The notes under the pieces were generated by a model. It was not told where the DNA came from and made no database searches. It saw nothing but the letters and a program-made list of their open reading frames with translations. From RGIG8782 sp017475895 (GTDB taxonomy: Bacteria > Pseudomonadota > Alphaproteobacteria > Rickettsiales > UBA1997), in contig CAMVHP010000018.1 of assembly GCA_947167315.1 (NCBI GenBank), positions 1-17,109 on the forward strand: 17,109 bases of DNA. The letters run 5' to 3'. A program made the position numbers and the translations under genes. Positions 14,644 through 17,109 of the stretch are shown here, in pieces (position 1 is the first letter of the stretch; each line of letters opens with the position of its first letter).

Positions 14644-15587
14644 TGTTTGATCTACTGGAAAAACTTGTAAAATATAAGACCACAGAAGGTAATTACAAAG
14701 AAATAGACGACGCAATTGCGTGTTGTCTCGGCTACTTTGGTGAATTAAAAATATTTACGGTTGAAAAAACAATAGACAAAAACAAGTCAATTTTCATATC
14801 AAATGCGAATGATTTCAATGTGGATGTTTTAAGCATTTGCCACATGGATGTTGTACCAATGCAAAGTAACATATACGATGTTACAAAACGTAACAACAAC
14901 ATAATATGCGGTCGTGGAGTATTTGATATGAAAGGATTTCTTGTTAGTGCAATACACAACCTAAAAAAAGCGGTAGTACAAAACATAAAAACAAAATATG
15001 GCGTTCTAATAGTATCCAATGAGGAAACGGCCACCGAAAGTGACACCAAACACTGGAGCAATATAATAAAAACAAAAGTTGTTTTAGATAGCGACAGCGG
15101 AAACGGCGACATTAATAGCATAGTAAAAGATAATTTGGGAGCGATAACCATAAAATTATCAAAACTTGATGCGGAAACCATAGACCTGATAAAGCGACAG
15201 TTTAGTGAATTTTACTGTGATGTTGTAGAAAACGAAATTGATATACTATTCAACGATGAAAACATAAAAGAAAACTTGGAAAAATGCATGAGAAATGATA
15301 CTAAAATTGATGTTTTAATGTTTAACAATTATATAAAAAATAACATAAATGATAAATGTCAAATTTTATATAAAAACCTATTGAAAGAACTGCTGAACAT
15401 CGATGTTAAGTATATAACCAGCAGAACCACCACAGATTCAAGATTTTTTTCAGGTAAATGCGACAGTATAATTAGTCATCAAGCCATTGGTGGCAACTAC
15501 CACAGTGAAAACGAGTGGTTAGATTTTAATTCATTGATAAAGTTTAACGAACTACAATTTGAATTTTTAAAAAATTACAATAAATAA
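14643..15587 (+). CDS. M20-family metallo-hydrolase (ArgE/DapE-like) with reduced lid domain
   Basis: A probable di-zinc amidohydrolase. The catalytic domain shows CHMDVVP (His67 metal ligand, Asp69), GRGVFDMKG (Asp95 bridging ligand), NEETATESD (Glu127 general base, Glu128 ligand), VVLDSDSG (Asp149 or Asp151 ligand), TTTDSRFF (263-270) and GGNYHSENEWLD (His287 ligand). The set of ligands is complete, so it is probably active. At 314 residues it is short for the family (usually about 370-400). The missing part is the lid/dimerisation domain between about 165 and 250, where I find no Gly-His-Ser type motif. ArgE, DapE, aminoacylase and carboxypeptidase roles are all possible; substrate cannot be inferred. 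The start is locked to the pyrH stop by a TAATG overlap. Confidence 0.85.
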   Translation: MFDLLEKLVKYKTTEGNYKEIDDAIACCLGYFGELKIFTVEKTIDKNKSIFISNANDFNVDVLSICHMDVVPMQSNIYDVTKRNNNIICGRGVFDMKGFLVSAIHNLKKAVVQNIKTKYGVLIVSNEETATESDTKHWSNIIKTKVVLDSDSGNGDINSIVKDNLGAITIKLSKLDAETIDLIKRQFSEFYCDVVENEIDILFNDENIKENLEKCMRNDTKIDVLMFNNYIKNNINDKCQILYKNLLKELLNIDVKYITSRTTTDSRFFSGKCDSIISHQAIGGNYHSENEWLDFNSLIKFNELQFEFLKNYNK

Positions 15588-15629
15588 AAAAACATAACCC
15601 GTTGTTGAGATAATGGGTTATGTTTTTTT
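15586..15629. terminator. Bidirectional terminator between convergent genes
   Basis: AACATAACCC pairs with GGGTTATGTT around a 14-base loop, with an A run on the left and a T run on the right, so both strands have hairpin plus T tract. It serves the pyrH-M20 unit on the plus strand and the Gly-rich gene on the minus strand. Confidence 0.92.
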
Positions 15630-15648
15630 AAAGTTTTTCTACTGTTTT

Positions 15649-17109
15649 TTACCAACTAACTATAGCATAACCATCAGACTTACTGCTGGTAGGGCTGCTA
15701 GGTCCGCCACCCTGCGTAGTTGAACCGGAGAAGTAGCTGTTACTTGCAGCATAACCACTTCCACCACCTCCACTCTTGGAGTTTTTACTACCGGAACCTT
15801 TTTCACCACCTCCGCCGTAGTAGCCTCCGCCTCCACCTCCGCCTTGACCACCTTCAGTCAAAGTAGTTTTGTTGTAGGTCTGTCCATTATAACCATAGCT
15901 GGTGTTACTGTCACAGGAACACGAATCGTAGTTACAAGCACCCCTTCCGGATTGAGTTCCACCACCAACCGTACTACCTCCACCGGAACCATCACCACCA
16001 CTGGATCCACCTCCAGCACCACCGGCACCAGCTCTGGTGGCACCGCCTCCACCTCCGGCAATTAAAATTTTGGTACTGTTTACGATGGCACAGGTACAGG
16101 CACCACCACTGGAACCATAATACACATTTTTACCCTTAGGAGATCCACCGGAACCACCGTTACAGGAGCAGGGACTAGTTCCGGCTGTTGATGCTGCGGC
16201 ACCAGTTGTTCTGGTTGCACCAGAACCAACACCAATTGATATACTTGCTACACTACTACTTGTTTTTAGAGTTCCCGTGGCATAACCACCATTTCCTCCT
16301 TTTTCTTTGTAGGTTTCACCATAGTAATATCCTCCGGCACCACCATATAATTGTAAAGTTACACTTGTACCAAGTGGAACATATTTACTAACTGTAAAAT
16401 ATTGCATACTTCCGGTATAGTTGTATCGAATACTTCCACTTAAAGACCACGTCCCACTGCTGGTACAGGTTATTGTGGAACTTCTGGTGGTGGAACCTTC
16501 GGCAGCTGAGTTAAATACATGATATAATTTACTCCAATTACTTGTACTAGGATATCTATATTGAGTGGACTTATTAGCTAAAGTAACTATAGTTGACATG
16601 CTGGACGTAGACAAATAAGCTGTATATCCGGTGGCACTCTTTATGGTACTTAAATCACAGGAAGCCACCTTCATCTTCCAGTAGCCACCATTAGCCGTAC
16701 TATTCGGATTTGTACATACATAGTGTCTATTTGAATTGTCAGTATCCGTTGGGGTTCCGGAGTGATCACCACAGGTGGCAGTGGTTCCCACCGGTGTCAC
16801 AAGACTGCTACTGCTGTTTGACAACTCTGTGGAAGCACCACTGACATTACTGCAGTATAGTATAGGATATACGGTTGTGCTGGTGTTTCCACTACCAAAG
16901 GTCATTTGAAATAGTCTATCACTAATCTTGTTATTATTTTTATCATACACTGGACTTAGTGCGGTACAACCGGTAAATCTACATCCTCCAACAGCCGTCC
17001 ATGTACCATTTACGCATTGAAAATAATGGGATCCGGTGGTGTCAGCATATTCCGTATACCCCGTACCACAGGTTGCCTCTATCTTGGTTCCATTGGCAAA
17101 GATATAACT
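15649..17109 (-). CDS. Gly/Cys-rich surface-type protein, N-terminus beyond the window
   Basis: The reading frame is open for 486 codons to the right edge, so only the C-terminal part is seen; the GTG at 16950 is an internal Val codon. From the visible N-terminus come Cys/Trp modules: C-GTGYTEY...FQCVNGTWTAVGGC near visible residues 14-43, a related CGDHSG...YVC...GGYWKMKVASC at 113-151, and TCTSSGTW near 214-221. A strand-rich lead-in (YFTVSKYVPLGTSVTLQLYGGAGG) opens a long glycine-rich domain (about 256-486) with Gly7 and GGGG runs and Cys pairs such as CSC, CTC and CSCD, ending DGYAIVSW. This lead-in and ending match glycine-rich domains of bacterial and phage-fibre surface proteins. An exported or tail-fibre/adhesin-like role is inferred; no signal peptide is in view. 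Ser/Thr/Gly content contrasts with all its neighbours. Confidence 0.8.
   Translation of the reverse strand, partial: SYIFANGTKIEATCGTGYTEYADTTGSHYFQCVNGTWTAVGGCRFTGCTALSPVYDKNNNKISDRLFQMTFGSGNTSTTVYPILYCSNVSGASTELSNSSSSLVTPVGTTATCGDHSGTPTDTDNSNRHYVCTNPNSTANGGYWKMKVASCDLSTIKSATGYTAYLSTSSMSTIVTLANKSTQYRYPSTSNWSKLYHVFNSAAEGSTTRSSTITCTSSGTWSLSGSIRYNYTGSMQYFTVSKYVPLGTSVTLQLYGGAGGYYYGETYKEKGGNGGYATGTLKTSSSVASISIGVGSGATRTTGAAASTAGTSPCSCNGGSGGSPKGKNVYYGSSGGACTCAIVNSTKILIAGGGGGATRAGAGGAGGGSSGGDGSGGGSTVGGGTQSGRGACNYDSCSCDSNTSYGYNGQTYNKTTLTEGGQGGGGGGGYYGGGGEKGSGSKNSKSGGGGSGYAASNSYFSGSTTQGGGPSSPTSSKSDGYAIVSW

Noticed and set aside
15700..16350. Short direct repeats resembling a CRISPR or satellite array
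   Set aside because: They are reiterated Gly/Ser codons inside one continuous reading frame, without constant repeat or spacer lengths.
15844..16391. Plus-strand Thr/Ser-rich and His-rich open frames opposite the Gly-rich gene
   Set aside because: These are complements of repeated Gly codons, with no start signals or family resemblance.
16948..16950. GTG as the start of the Gly-rich protein
   Set aside because: The frame is open from here to the right edge and continues the same Cys/Trp module pattern, so this is an internal Val codon.

Overview
This window reads as chromosome from an AT-rich alphaproteobacterium, probably host- or gut-associated. Pointers are: a homologue of the large tail protein of the Rhodobacter-type gene transfer agent (GTA), the alphaproteobacterial form of lipid A biosynthesis (LpxI), an IalB-like periplasmic protein, a cysteine-free L33, and heavy use of ATA and AGA codons. 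TGG is used for Trp and no gene needs TGA to be read through, so the standard bacterial code fits. I cannot place it further (Rickettsiales, Holosporales and the gut RF32 group all fit).

Left part, minus strand (1-4255): rpsF-rpsR-rplI form a compact ribosomal operon with a good promoter at 4228-4255 and a clear terminator at 2777-2813. Downstream lies a lone GTA tail-protein gene with a TIM-barrel domain. It is apparently frameshifted near position 60 and then leaves the window.

Middle, plus strand (4313-7689): one likely transcript carries an IalB-like secreted protein, the undecaprenyl-pyrophosphate phosphatase uppP, an unrecognised highly charged protein, and class II fructose-bisphosphate aldolase, ending in a strong terminator. 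The promoter of lpxI overlaps that terminator. htpG follows with its own promoter, then yebC, a double peptide deformylase and a GspF/PilC platform protein as a tightly packed unit.

Right part: rpmG (with its own terminator), then pyrH coupled to a small M20 metallopeptidase-like gene. A bidirectional terminator separates these from a convergent Gly/Cys-rich surface-type protein that runs off the right edge.

Most genes are housekeeping: translation, protein maturation, folding, glycolysis, envelope lipid carriers. The unusual points are two in-gene duplications. UppP carries a diverged 31-codon tandem copy of its catalytic re-entrant motif. The deformylase is a tandem fusion whose N-terminal half has lost two metal ligands. 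Also notable are the isolated, broken GTA gene, the promoter embedded in the fba terminator, and an M20 enzyme with a shrunken lid domain. I found no tRNA, rRNA, CRISPR array or insertion sequence, and no gene-free stretch longer than 300 bases.
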